From assembly GCF_022581195.2 (NCBI RefSeq), contig NC_061476.1, forward strand, positions 5,192,098 through 5,256,097: a DNA stretch of 64,000 bases, in the 5' to 3' direction. Position numbers and translations under genes: made by a program. The stretch comes from Helicoverpa zea. Lineage: Eukaryota > Arthropoda > Insecta > Lepidoptera > Noctuidae. The notes beneath the pieces were generated by a model, which had not been told where the DNA came from, did no database searches, and worked only from the letters and a program-made list of their open reading frames with translations. This document shows positions 54,226 to 64,000 of the stretch, in pieces; positions within the stretch are counted from its first letter, which is position 1; every line of letters begins with the position of its first letter.

Positions 54226-54486
54226 GTGTTTTTCTATGTACGTACATGCTAGAAACAAAAGAAAAGTAGATACATCAAATATCGATGTTTTCGTTAGTCA
54301 ACTTCCTGGAAAGAGCTCAAAAAGTAAATAAAATATAATATAATAATAGTTTAAAAGCAAATAAAAATAATTTTGCATTTTAATATCCGTTCTTTTTTAT
54401 TTTGCATGAAATTGTATTCCACGAAATTCCGGATCATAAAAAGATATCATGAGAAATATTTACTATAAATAAAATTATATATTCAA

Positions 54487-54787
54487 CTAGCTTCCATCAG
54501 CGTTTTCACCCACTTACCGTGGGGGCTACTCCGCGCACCTGGTTAAAAGTAGCTTTTATTTATGTTATTCTGATTTCTAAGCTAATGGTGGAAAGTACTG
54601 GGAACTACTGCCCGTGCCGGGATAAAATATAGAAATAAACTATGCGTTACTGGGTAATGTAGACAAACAGTGAAAGAATTGACAGCTGCTAAGTTTGATC
54701 AAAATCCATGCAGTGGTTTCCGCGAGATGAAGTTACAAACTTACACACATACTCACAAACTTTCACCTTCATAATATTAGTGTGGTA
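54487..54787 (-). mobile_element. Helitron-type element, reversed
   Basis: Starts at CTAG (54487), then gcgttttcacccacttaccg, cgtgccgggataaaatatag, atccatgcagtggtttccgc and ttcaccttcataatattagt. A longer subfamily than the Lep1-type copies; 5' end approximate. Confidence 0.65.
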
Positions 54788-55477
54788 TCACATTGAATTT
54801 GTTCAACTGATTGGTGGGAATGAATGCCCAATATACGTGGAAATCGACAAAGTTACGGAATGCGCGGGAATTTAAAAATACTTGGCATAAAGCCGGTCAT
54901 TCGTTCGTCTCGTTCATTCGTTCGTTCAATGCTATGTAGCGAGTTTAGGGTTGCCACACTGTCGGTAACTAGAACTAGGTACTAAATACAATTTTTTAAT
55001 ATTTTTTTTTGTTTTTCCTTAAATAAATTAATGATCTATATTTTTTAAATAATCATGCATCCACTCCTAATAAATTAGTTAGTTGCGAGTTAATTCATAA
55101 TTGATTTGAATTTCCTGGAATAAAATTATTTATCAAATAATATATCTAAATCAATACGTTTAATTAACATGTATAAATATAAAAACATATTCAGTTATTC
55201 ATTTTAGTTATATGCACAATATATAATTTAGAATTAAACCCAATTTAAACTTCATTGTTCTATGGTTGGTAAATTTGTAATTCCTAGTACTAATATCGTA
55301 TTAATACCAGGATCGTTTGATTACAGCCAGCTCAAAATGTAAATTAGTAACAGATTCAACATAAAACAAAATGATACCAAAATATGGTCGAAAATAGATA
55401 TTGTAATTAATATTGTTGTAATATTGTTGTAATATTGGTTAATGGTTAATCACATGGTAGTGGTAGTGTTAGTGTTT
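54788..55477. other. AT-rich non-coding stretch
   Basis: No gene or classified repeat recognised. Confidence 0.5.
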
Positions 55478-55664
55478 AGTCACATGGATAGTCAGAAGCC
55501 AGTAAGTCTGACACCAGTCTAACCATCGGTATTGGGTTGCCCGGGTAACTGGGTTGAGGACGTCAGCTAGGCAGTCGCTCCTTGTAACACACTGGTACTC
55601 AGCTGCATCTGGTTAGACTGGAAGCCGACCCCAACATAGTTGTGAAAAGGCTCGAGAGATGAGA
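55478..55664 (+). repeat. SINE tail fragment, type 2
   Basis: gatagtcagaagccagtaag, ggttgcccgggtaactgggt, gttagactggaagccgaccc and ccaacatagttgtgaaaagg. 5'-truncated. Confidence 0.8.
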
Positions 55665-56097
55665 TGGTTGGTACTGTTTAGGACAATTTTGTACACTATC
55701 AGGACTCAACATCGCATCTGTTTATCTAGGCATAGTAATTGCTCTAAAAGCCCAATTTCAATATACTACTGTCGATTCTCCGAAAAAGTTTATGTATTAT
55801 ATGTGATACAAATATCTTTATTTAACAATATCTAAAAATAGGATCTTTATTGAAAGTCTCGTTCAAGATGCTCGCCAAAAGTACAAGAATACACGACGAA
55901 ATCAATTAAATATCCAGATGGTTTTTTAATCTAATGGGAATAAAATTATTTTGAATTTGCGTCACGATATGAATTGTGGCAATGCCTTATAAAACGTTTA
56001 GTTTGGAAGGTATAGGTATATGAAATTGTATTTTGGGAGTTATAATAGACTAAAAATACTCGGTGAAAATATTATGTTATTAAAATCTATGATTAAA
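55665..56097. other. Non-coding, no feature recognised
   Basis: AT-rich sequence with no supported gene. Confidence 0.5.
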
Positions 56098-56336
56098 TGT
56101 CCGTTTTTATGCAAAATGGAACCACTCGACAAATTTCATTTTTTACTTTTTTTGAAGAATACTAATGTAAAAGTGGTCTAAATTCTTATACAAAATTTTA
56201 ATATACCTTCTTTCCAAGGGGGAAATCATGTGGTTCTTTTTTGTATAAGAATTTAGACCACTTTTACATTAGTATTCTTCAAAAAAAGTAAAAAATGAAA
56301 TTAGTCGAGTGGTTCCATTTTGCATAAAAACGGACA
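56098..56336. repeat. Foldback MITE, 98-bp arms
   Basis: Arms 56098-56195 and 56239-56336 (tgtccgtttttatgcaaaat inward) are reverse complements with about one mismatch (cgacaaattt against cgactaattt) around a 43-bp loop. Target duplication not clear. Confidence 0.85.
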
Positions 56337-56871
56337 AATTATGATAGATCATTGAATTATATTTTAGTAAAACGACCGTTACATTCATACATATTTTTCG
56401 CATTTATATTACCCAGCAAAAACACATAGGAAGTGGTGAAGGGCGGGCGTTTTGGGGACTGTCTTTTGTTTTTGACGTTCGAAAAGTGCTGATTTATCAG
56501 CCTAATTTGAATAAACGTTTTTGAATTTGAGTTTAATTTAGTGTTGATTTCTCTAAATTGATTATTAATTAGAAAAAGGTGCCTGGTGTCAACCCTAGTT
56601 CCATTGGATCGGTATGACTGAAATGAAATGCAAGGATTGTTTGCTTTCATCCGTATATTAAGGTGGATCCATCGCTTTGTACTGTATCCGAATGAACCCA
56701 CTGCGCGGTAAAAACCTTACTTTTATTGCCTCAGCACATTTTTTGGGCATTTTTTGATGGATGGAGGGAAATGGTATGGTCATGTTATGACAGTTGTTAA
56801 GACTAAACTTTGAATAGCAAAAAGTTGAAAGTCAGACCTCCCTTTTAGATCCCGCTGGCTATTTCTCAGTG
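56337..56871. other. Non-coding, no feature recognised
   Basis: The 114-residue - strand frame at 56357 shows no domain or splice support. Confidence 0.4.
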
Positions 56872-56934
56872 GCGTGCACTTGGAGAGGCCTATGTCCAAC
56901 AGTGGACTGCGATAGGCTGATGATGATGATGGCT
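56872..56934 (+). repeat. 3' end of the second RTE family
   Basis: cacttggagaggcctatgtc then caacagtggactgcgatagg and a gatgatgat tail; the + strand counterpart of 32034. Confidence 0.75.
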
Positions 56935-57179
56935 ATTAGAAAGAATGCCATGTTTACAGATGATTTAATATTGCTCAGGTTTAGCTTCATAATCTTATGT
57001 TCAAAGATGTTTTCCTTGCTATGATTATGAAAACAAGATAAGTTCTGACAATCCCAAAAACACTTTCAGCCGTGACAGAGTAACAAATATCCACGCATTA
57101 ATTTGGAATTTCTTTCATATTTATAAATGTTAGTGTCATGTGATTCTAAAACTACGTTATGAAGACTGGACATAGTCTA
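56935..57179. other. Non-coding, no feature recognised
   Basis: Nothing seen. Confidence 0.4.
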
Positions 57180-57302
57180 CCTTATAAAAGGTGGTCTTAA
57201 AAAGGACCCATTTTAGTACAAGCTTTAGACCATTAACTCGACTGAACGATGGTATAAGCCTAGTACTAAAGCTGGTTCTTTTTTAAACCACTTCTTATAA
57301 TG
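57180..57302. mobile_element. Small imperfect palindromic MITE
   Basis: accttataaaaggtggtctt, aaaaaggacc and tagtac at the left mirror gtactaaagctggttctttt and ttaaaccacttcttataatg at the right, with several mismatches. Confidence 0.6.
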
Positions 57303-58229
57303 GATTGTATTTTTCATCGATGACTACAGTAGATAAATATATGAAGTATGATTGTCCGGTTGTTAACCCATTACCAATTCTGTCGGTTTAATTGCTCGGA
57401 ATTTTAACTTCCTGTTTTTATAGCTTGCTCTAATTCTGTGTACTTACCAATGTGTTAAGGTTGCGACAAAGTCGTCTTTGTTCTGAATGTGGGTAGAGGT
57501 GTTATTTTAGGTTTACAACTTATCAGTATATGCTATGTACTTAGGTGGTTATACAAAGGAGACAAAATATTTTTTGTCGAGATTTTTATAAGTGGTTTTT
57601 TTTTATAATCTTTATCTTAAGGTATGATCTGGTTGTGATCACAGTACCTTGACAACAAAAAGTTTGGCAATAACTGTAGCATCATTAATATTTGCTATCA
57701 ACTTTCAATCTAACGCGATTTACTTATGATTTCACAAAAACCCATCAAAATTAAAATATCACAAAATAACTTTTATTGATCACCCATCCACATCCTGACC
57801 TCACAAAACTACACTTAACCTGACAAAAAATACCGATCAAATTCAGCTAACATTATGCACGAATCTCTTTGTCACGCGGTATTTATTATGTAAATAACGT
57901 TCATTGGTTGTCGAAGCGAGCATTCATGACGTCACACTTGTTGCCAATCCCATGATTAACAAACAAATGACGACAGGTATGTTGCTAGGCGTAGGCATTT
58001 GTGGAAGTTAATATAGCTATAGCTAGCTAGCTATAGCTAGGGGCTTGTTCCCACCTGCTCCATAAAATCCTTCTCAAAGGGTCCAGCCAAAGCGAAAAAA
58101 AAACATTCTTTAAAAATAATAAAAACCCTTCCCCGACCTCCAAAAGATTTTAAGTACAGAGACGCAATTTTGTATATCTTAAACACGAGACTATTAAGAC
58201 TTAAGACTATTAAGACTTTAAGACTATGT
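57303..58229. other. AT-rich non-coding stretch
   Basis: A short palindromic tagctatagctagctagctatag run lies at 58014-58040. No gene is supported. Confidence 0.5.
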
Positions 58230-58486
58230 TCGCAATGGCACGTTAAACTGTAGGTTCCGGTTATTTACTTTATGGTTCCGGCTGTCATTGAACATCCTTG
58301 GCAGTCGTTACGGGTAGTCAGAAGCCAGTAAGTCTGACACCAGTCTAGGGGTATGGGGTTGAGAAGGTCTGACAGTCGCTCCTTGTAAAACACTGGTACT
58401 CAGCTACGTCCGGATAGACTGGAAGTCGACCCTTTAGCCTTTTCCCAACTATGCAGTAGTTGGGAAAAGGTTGCGAGGATGATGAG
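58230..58486 (+). repeat. SINE tail, type 2, with small internal duplications
   Basis: gcacgttaaactgtaggttc, cggctgtcattgaacatcct, cagtcgttacgggtagtcag and gactggaagtcgaccc. A short duplication (ggttccgg) near 58252-58278 and a second cccaactatgcag/tagttggg inverted pair near 58444-58468 make it irregular. Confidence 0.75.
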
Positions 58487-59290
58487 AGACGTAATTTTGA
58501 TATTTGCCGACGATACACAAAATCTTTTGGAGTCTCGTAGAAGGAATTTGAAGATATGTTTATAAATTTTATTTTATACTACAAAATTTTGGACCCAAAG
58601 TAAAAGAAATGTATTGAAAACTTTGCTAACAGAAAACAATGGATTTGGAGTAAATGGGAACAAGCCAAATGACCTAGGTATGTAGTTAGGCGTAGGCATT
58701 GGAAGTCACTATGCTAGGAAACCTAGTGACTAGCATGTAAAGTGTGTTTATCGATTGAAAATCTGTGTTGATGAAGATGCTATATAAGGATTTTGTTATT
58801 TTCCTGTTGTTGTGTGTTTGTATATCTTGGCATAAATAGCTCTTTATGTAGTAGTCAAAAATCTTAGTCTTTGAAAATATAGGATGGTCCAAAAGTTCAA
58901 ATCGAAAATCTGGATTTGTCATGCTTTGTAGTAATTTTCGAGTTTTTGTATTTTTTTAGATTCTAACGGATTTATCTCAAATTTCAAAAACTTTATGTTT
59001 AATGTACTTTCAGACGTAAAGAAGTCCTAGTCTTTTCCATACTAAATTCTTATTTAAAACACACGATCCAAGTTCTTAAAGTAATCTAAGAATTCCGAGT
59101 TGAAGCTATCAGTGCTTGGACTGAAGTTTCAAGATTCCAGGAGAACTTCTTATATTTATACTGATACGTTTTTAAACAATCCCATCTTTAGGAAGTAATT
59201 TTATTCTAGATATTTTTGTTTAGAAAGTAAATCTTTATATTTTTTCGGTCTAATTGCATTTTTATTTGTCTAGTTAAAAAAATGGATTTA
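58487..59290. other. AT-rich non-coding stretch
   Basis: No gene or classified repeat recognised; the 78-residue frame at 58686 (-) has no domain. Confidence 0.5.
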
Positions 59291-59501
59291 AGCTAAGCGT
59301 CCACTTGTCGGTATCGTACGCAACGGACGCAACGCACGCAACGGATCGTAGTATTATTTATATAGAAACTCAAACAAGATGTGCGATGCGTACGATGCGG
59401 ACAGGTGGACGCACTTGTTTGAGTTTCTATATAAATAATACTACGATCCGTTGCGTGCGATACGTCCGTTGCGTACGATACCGACAAGTGGACGCTTAGC
59501 T
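59291..59501. mobile_element. Long palindromic MITE, Harbinger-like, TTA duplication
   Basis: Arms of about 89 bp (agctaagcgtccacttgtcg inward) surround a 34-bp centre; the arms are rich in gtacgcaacggacgcaac motifs. TTA flanks both ends (59288-59290, 59502-59504). The mirror-image 64-residue frames at 59293 and 59305 are artefacts of the palindrome. Confidence 0.8.
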
Positions 59502-59574
59502 TTAACCACTGTACATTTTTATCATTTTGATTAGGTATATTAACACTCTTATTAACGAGAATTTCGATGCTCTT

Positions 59575-59672
59575 GTAACTGGGTTAAGAACATCACAGAG
59601 GCATTCGCTCTTTTAGACGGTTAGACTTGAAACGACCCCAACATAATTTGGGAAAAGACTAGACAGATGATC
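59575..59672 (+). repeat. SINE 3' tail scrap, type 2
   Basis: tgtaactgggttaagaacat, cattcgctctttt and cgaccccaacataatttggg then aaaagac. Confidence 0.65.
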
Positions 59673-59880
59673 ATTTGCAGAATCAAATATGACGTTTGAA
59701 ATCTGTCGTTTTATCAAGAAGTCATCCCGACTTGTTTTTATTAAACGGTTTTATTTAGCTTACCCCGTTTGTTTTATTTATTCTTGGGTCAAATTTAGTA
59801 ATTCAAATTTCACCCTCTTCCTGTCAACCGATTAATCTGAAATTTTGTATACACCTTTAATTCCGATGACAATACAATAT
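59673..59880. other. Lead-in to the minisatellite
   Basis: gtcaaccgattaatctgaaa followed by ttttgtatacacctttaatt is a common phrase in lepidopteran repeats. No gene. Confidence 0.4.
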
Positions 59881-60690
59881 AGTAATATCAATAACATTGT
59901 AAATCCAATATGGCCGCCGGCACAAAATGGCGGATAACGTAGATTTTATCAATCCCATCAATATGGGTATCAAATGAAAGGGCTCAACAAGCAGAATACA
60001 ATATACTATAAAAAATTGAAATCCAAGATGGCGGCCGCTACAAAATGGCGGATAACGTAGGTTTTATCAATCCCATCAATATGGGTATCAAATGAAAGTT
60101 CTCAACCAGTAGAATACAATGTACTATATAAAATTAAAATCCAAGATGGCGGCCTCTACAAAATGGCGGATAACTTAGGTTTTATAAATCCCATCAACAT
60201 GGGTATCAAATGAAAGGACTCAACAAGTAGAATACAATGTACTATATAAAATTAAAATCCAAGATGGCGGCCTCTACAAAATGGCGGATAACTTAAGTTT
60301 TATAAATCCCATCAACATGGGTATCAAATGAAAGGTCTCAACAAGTAGAATACAATTTACTATGCAAAATTGAAATCTAAGATGGCGGATAACGTAGGTT
60401 TTATCAATCCCATCAATATGGGTATCAAATGAAAGGGCTCAACAAACAGAATACAATATACTATAAAAAATTAAATCCAAGATGGCGGCCGCTATAAAAT
60501 GGCGGATAACGTAGGTTTTATCAATCCCATCAACATGGGTATCAAATGAAAGGTTTCAACAAGTAGAATACAATTTACTATGCAAAATTGAAATCTAAGA
60601 TGGCCGCCGCTACCAAATGGCTGATAACAATTTTTTATCAATCCCACCAATACGGGTATCAAATAAAAGGGCTTCACTAGTAGAAAACTG
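59881..60690 (+). repeat. 118-bp minisatellite, seven units
   Basis: Units start at 59901, 60019, 60137, 60255, 60373, 60473 and 60591: spacing 118 bp except unit 5, which is 100 bp after an 18-bp deletion. Each unit carries aaatccaagatggcggccgc, caaaatggcggataac, atcaatcccatcaatatggg and gtatcaaatgaaagg. Units 3 and 4 are nearly identical (gcggcctctac), suggesting recent local duplication. The last unit runs into another repeat at 60691. The - strand frame at 60492 is a by-product. Confidence 0.9.
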
Positions 60691-60880
60691 TCAGTAACTC
60701 CAGCGGGGCCCAACAGGGCCAAGGCCTGCCTGGGCTGCGAGATTGTTCGAAAGAGTTACCGCGGCCCTGGTACATAAAAGGCCTACGACGGAACAAAACG
60801 GTTTCTAGTCAAGAGTCTGACACTCCCTCACCGCTGCTGACCCACAGCAGGAGAGGTCATGTGATGATTTTTGGGGTTGT
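60691..60880 (-). repeat. Unclassified repeat, reversed
   Basis: gttcgaaagagttaccgcgg, cagcggggcccaacagggcc and agagtctgacactccctcac match 30617 and 62290 in reverse. It abuts the minisatellite end. Confidence 0.65.
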
Positions 60881-61032
60881 TAAAAAAAAAAGTATCTGGA
60901 AGGGCTATGTATTGAGGAATTAGATTGTAATAAATTGTCAGGTAAGAGACCGTGTAATAATGATACACTAAATGAATTAGATAGAATGAGGAATATTCGG
61001 TACGCATTTTCATTAAATACTAAAAACTAGAA

Positions 61033-61505
61033 AATAAAAAATCGGTAAAAAAACTTTTAAGTTAAACGGTTTTATCTTATGTGCACTGAAAACTAGAAAA
61101 TAAAAAAATAGTTACTTACCTGTCAACCTACGTAGGTGGTCCCGGTCATATTAAACTAAAATAAAAACGTGGGGCCCCTGTGAAATCCTACCTATGGCAA
61201 AGCATATCTTTATACTTTGGTAGATCATGAGCTCGGCGTTCGCCGGTGAAGCTGCTACGGCTGATTATTGATTGTCAAAATCTCCAGTTACGATTATAGT
61301 AAGTCGATGCAATCCACACCTATTATACCTCTAGAAGAAAGTACTACAGCAATAGTTAATGGGCCCCACGTTCTTATTTTAGTTTAATATGACCGGGACC
61401 ACCTACGTAGGTTGACAGGTAAGTAACTATTTTTTTATTTTCTAGTTTTCAGTGCACAGAAGATAAAACCGTTTAACTTAAAAGTTTTTTTACCGATTTT
61501 TTATT
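61033..61505. repeat. Foldback element, about 145-bp arms, 184-bp loop
   Basis: Left arm 61033-61177 and right arm 61361-61505 (aaaaatcggtaaaaaaactt inward to acgtggggccc) are reverse complements with about two mismatches. The unique loop contains gagctcggcgttcgccggtg. No target duplication identified. Confidence 0.85.
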
Positions 61506-62142
61506 GTTAAACATGTTAGTTTGTAAGTGAAAGGGTTACTCAGGCTCATTAATAAACTTGTAAACATAGGTTTTACATTACTTTGGAAAATTCATGTAGC
61601 TACCTACCTACCTTCCAGGAATTTTCGTTTTAAGCAGAAATTTTTTCAACTTTAAAAGCCAACGAGTACATTGGCTAGAAACTCTACACGGGTTTGATGT
61701 TTGTTTGTATATACTAGATTTGTTTGTAAACTACCATAAAGACTGAACTACTAGTCAAAAACATCTCAAAAATAAGTGTATTCTTTAACCACTTTTAATT
61801 TCCAAAAACAAAGCTATTTAAACAGGTACGAGCCTATATTTTATCAAAAAGATGAATTCGTAATCTAGACAAAACGACAAGATGAATTTCACAATGGCCG
61901 CCATTTTTTTATCAATAAAAATCCCTTTTAACCTTTGACAAATCGTCCAATATCCCAAAATTGATAGTCTACAAATAAAGATCCCAATTTTATGCATCTT
62001 GCCTCAAAATTTATAGGGAGACACCAGACAATACATCTATTTCCAATACTTGAAGATGGGGTATATTTTTTGTCTAGCATGACAAAAAGCTGTTCCCTTA
62101 AATCTGCTCGCCTGTGTAAACACGATAACCGAACCTCGTAAC
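61506..62142. other. AT-rich non-coding stretch
   Basis: No gene or classified repeat recognised. Confidence 0.5.
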
Positions 62143-62563
62143 TAAGAGTATGCGCAGACTACAAACTTTTAGTCGGCCGATATTTGGTTTGGGCTCATAA
62201 ATAGGTAACAAGATGAATCGTGACTCGAATCGTGAATCGAATGGCGTACACAAATTATAAGGTCAGCTGTTTAGTCGGTTTTTCTTAATGGGAAATCATC
62301 AAATGACCCCTCCCTCAGAGGGTTAGCAGCGTGAAGAAATGTCAGATTCTTAATGACTAAAACCCATCATGTTCCTTCTTAAGCCCTTTATGTACCAGGG
62401 CCACGGTAACTCTTTCGAACAATCCCGCAGCCCCGGCAGGGTTTAACCGTATCAGAGCATCTAAAAACTTTGATTGGAATCAAGCTTTTCTTTAAGAGAT
62501 TTTTGCCAACTGTCAGGTCTATAGTCGGCCGACTGTTTAGTTTCCAGTCTGCGGGTACTCTTA
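62143..62563. mobile_element. TCGGCCGA MITE, interrupted
   Basis: taagagtatgcgcagactac, aaacttttagtcggccgata at the left mirror atagtcggccgactgtttag and ccagtctgcgggtactctta at the right, about 45-bp imperfect terminal repeats. A foreign repeat occupies 62290-62447. Confidence 0.6.
62290..62447 (+). repeat. Unclassified repeat inserted in the MITE
   Basis: aaatcatcaaatgacccctc, actctttcgaacaatcccgc and agccccggcagggtt: third copy of the 30617 family. Confidence 0.65.
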
Positions 62564-64000
62564 ATGAAACTGCTGGTGAAAATCCATAAATACGAGACTC
62601 TTTGACTCCACTTTTTATTTACGACCATTGAGGCGAATTTTAAGTAGGGTTTTAGTATTCTAATTGATGATCACAAATATTTATTTTGGATTGGTTTTAA
62701 TAGTTTTCGTTTTTGATAAATGGTGACTGTGTTTTAGATTGTAAAATGATTAGAAATATAAATTGGTATTTTATATATTTATTGTAATTCTTTTTTATTT
62801 GTAAATATGTAGATTTTGATTTGTAATATTTTTCTAATGTAAATATCTAGGCAGTAAATATCAATTGGTATTTTACATTTTACTCTTTTTATATGGAATT
62901 AATATTAATTTACGATTAATTTAAAATCGTTTGATACCCCATGACTTCAAATGTATAAGTTTCATAACATCTAATTTTAAACAAATATTTCAAACGAATA
63001 ATAAAGACCAAATTACACCCATAAAACACCCAACCAGTAATAAAATTAAACTTATCACAATTTTCTAAGATTTATAGAAGATTATTCAAAAGTATTACTA
63101 CCCACTTATCCTAGGTTTCCGCTGGTTTCGACCTAACTATTAATCATGGCTAGTTTTCAGTCTAGCGTAATAGTCTGGATTCCCACCCACACCTGGTTCA
63201 CAGACGATTTTTAACCGACTTCGAATAAAAAATGGTTCAGTTTTAAGATAAATTGACCACTGACTTTTAAGATGGCTTTGTTGGCTATTAGCTAGTTTTT
63301 GTTGTAAGAAAGCTTGAGTTTTCTTACTCAATTAAGCAATAATAGCTGGGTGAATTTCTGAGAAAAATACCCTAGATTTTTACTGAATTTTAATTGAAAT
63401 ATTCGGTATTTTTACCCCGTATTTGAAATGAGTTCTAGACACTATGATACGCAATCAAATTGTATTTTCGTATCAGTTCATTTTAAACGGTGTAAACTAC
63501 GTATCACTACATAGCATGAGAACCTTTATAAACAAAATTGTATTCCCTATATAAGACAAATTAGTTCTCAGGTTGCGTCTGGCTCTCTGTTTGCGATAAA
63601 CGACTGAACGGATTCTCGGCTGTTTCCACCAATAAATAAAGGTGTTCAAGAGGAATATTTCAGTATATAGTATATACTGAAACCATATCAAATCAATAGG
63701 TTTAAATAATAAAAAATAACTATAATGACACTTAACCCTCAAACGCTTGGTAACTGTCAGACTACATTAAAAGCAAGAACCGACCGCTTCCCACAGCATA
63801 TTATACCTTATTATCTTAAAAAGAAGAATATAAAAATATTACCTTTACAATATCTGTGCTACTAGGACCCATAATGTCAGGTTTTTTACTTCGTTTTATG
63901 TCATTAACAACGCAAAAACATTTCATACGCCGTGTATGTGTGTAACATACAGTATTTTACGTGCTTGTGTTTAAATTACAATAATAGTATAATCTCCGCC
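62564..64000. other. AT-rich non-coding stretch
   Basis: Two similar phrases (tttattgtaattcttttttatttgtaaatatg and a relative) lie near 62780-62890. A fragment of the accgacttcgaataaaaaat repeat lies at 63214. Frames at 63140 and 63497 (-) have no domain. No gene is supported. Confidence 0.5.

Noticed and set aside
56357..56701. 114-residue - strand frame
   Set aside because: Longest unassigned small frame in the right half, but no domain, no splice sites and ordinary AT-rich composition.
59293..59499. Two similar 64-residue proteins on opposite strands
   Set aside because: They are mirror products of a perfect palindrome.
59881..60690. CRISPR-like array
   Set aside because: Units are contiguous 118-bp tandem repeats without unique spacers, in a eukaryotic repeat context.

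Overview
The window looks like intergenic or intronic DNA of a moth or butterfly (Lepidoptera). The base composition is AT-rich. Lep1-type Helitrons, tRNA-headed SINEs whose tails match RTE LINEs, CR1/RTE LINEs and many foldback MITEs are all typical of lepidopteran genomes. I found no convincing host protein gene, RNA gene, CRISPR array or prokaryotic feature. Nearly everything recognisable is transposable-element sequence, and the four large coding units belong to transposons.

Layout. 1-8.2 kb holds the 3' tail of a CR1-like LINE, a non-autonomous hAT (2904-3176), a 5'-truncated RTE (3640-4670), a Helitron and a long near-perfect hairpin (7319-7685). About 8.24-14.0 kb holds an apparently intact CR1-like LINE (LINE A). 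Its ORF1 has a coiled coil and a degenerate esterase-like domain, and its ORF2 has endonuclease plus reverse transcriptase. ORF2 has no AUG before its endonuclease. It is entered in the -1 frame at a textbook T TTA AAC heptamer directly before the ORF1 stop. 14-33.6 kb is a field of small elements: SINEs with clear target-site duplications, Helitrons, Harbinger-like and hAT-like MITEs, and foldbacks.

33.64-41.02 kb is a nested stack. A Lep1-type Helitron is split by a 7.17-kb hAT transposon (33765-40933; CAAGGGTCGGA termini, 8-bp duplication AAGACTAT). The hAT encodes a two-exon BED-finger transposase on the + strand. On the opposite strand it carries a four-exon gene for a 187-residue acidic protein with a BESS-like C-terminus, facing the transposase gene. 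The transposase intron carries two further insertions: a 244-bp MITE with a 10-bp duplication, and a 1.95-kb P-superfamily-like element (about 30-bp terminal repeats, 8-bp duplication) that still has a THAP-domain first exon about 160 bp from its end.

42.2-47.2 kb holds a second apparently intact LINE on the - strand (LINE B). Its ORF1 has a PHD-like finger, coiled coil and RRM-like region; ORF2 overlaps it by 41 nt in another frame. 47.2-64 kb returns to small elements, including three long foldbacks (56098, 59291, 61033) and a seven-unit 118-bp minisatellite (59901-60690) rich in ATGGC motifs.

How the parts work together. The LINEs supply endonuclease and reverse transcriptase. The SINE tails match RTE 3' ends, which suggests they use that machinery. 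The hAT may supply transposase for the hAT-type MITEs. The most promising undescribed items are the convergent second gene of the hAT, the -1 frameshift signal joining LINE A ORF1 to ORF2, and the THAP-bearing P-like element in the hAT intron.
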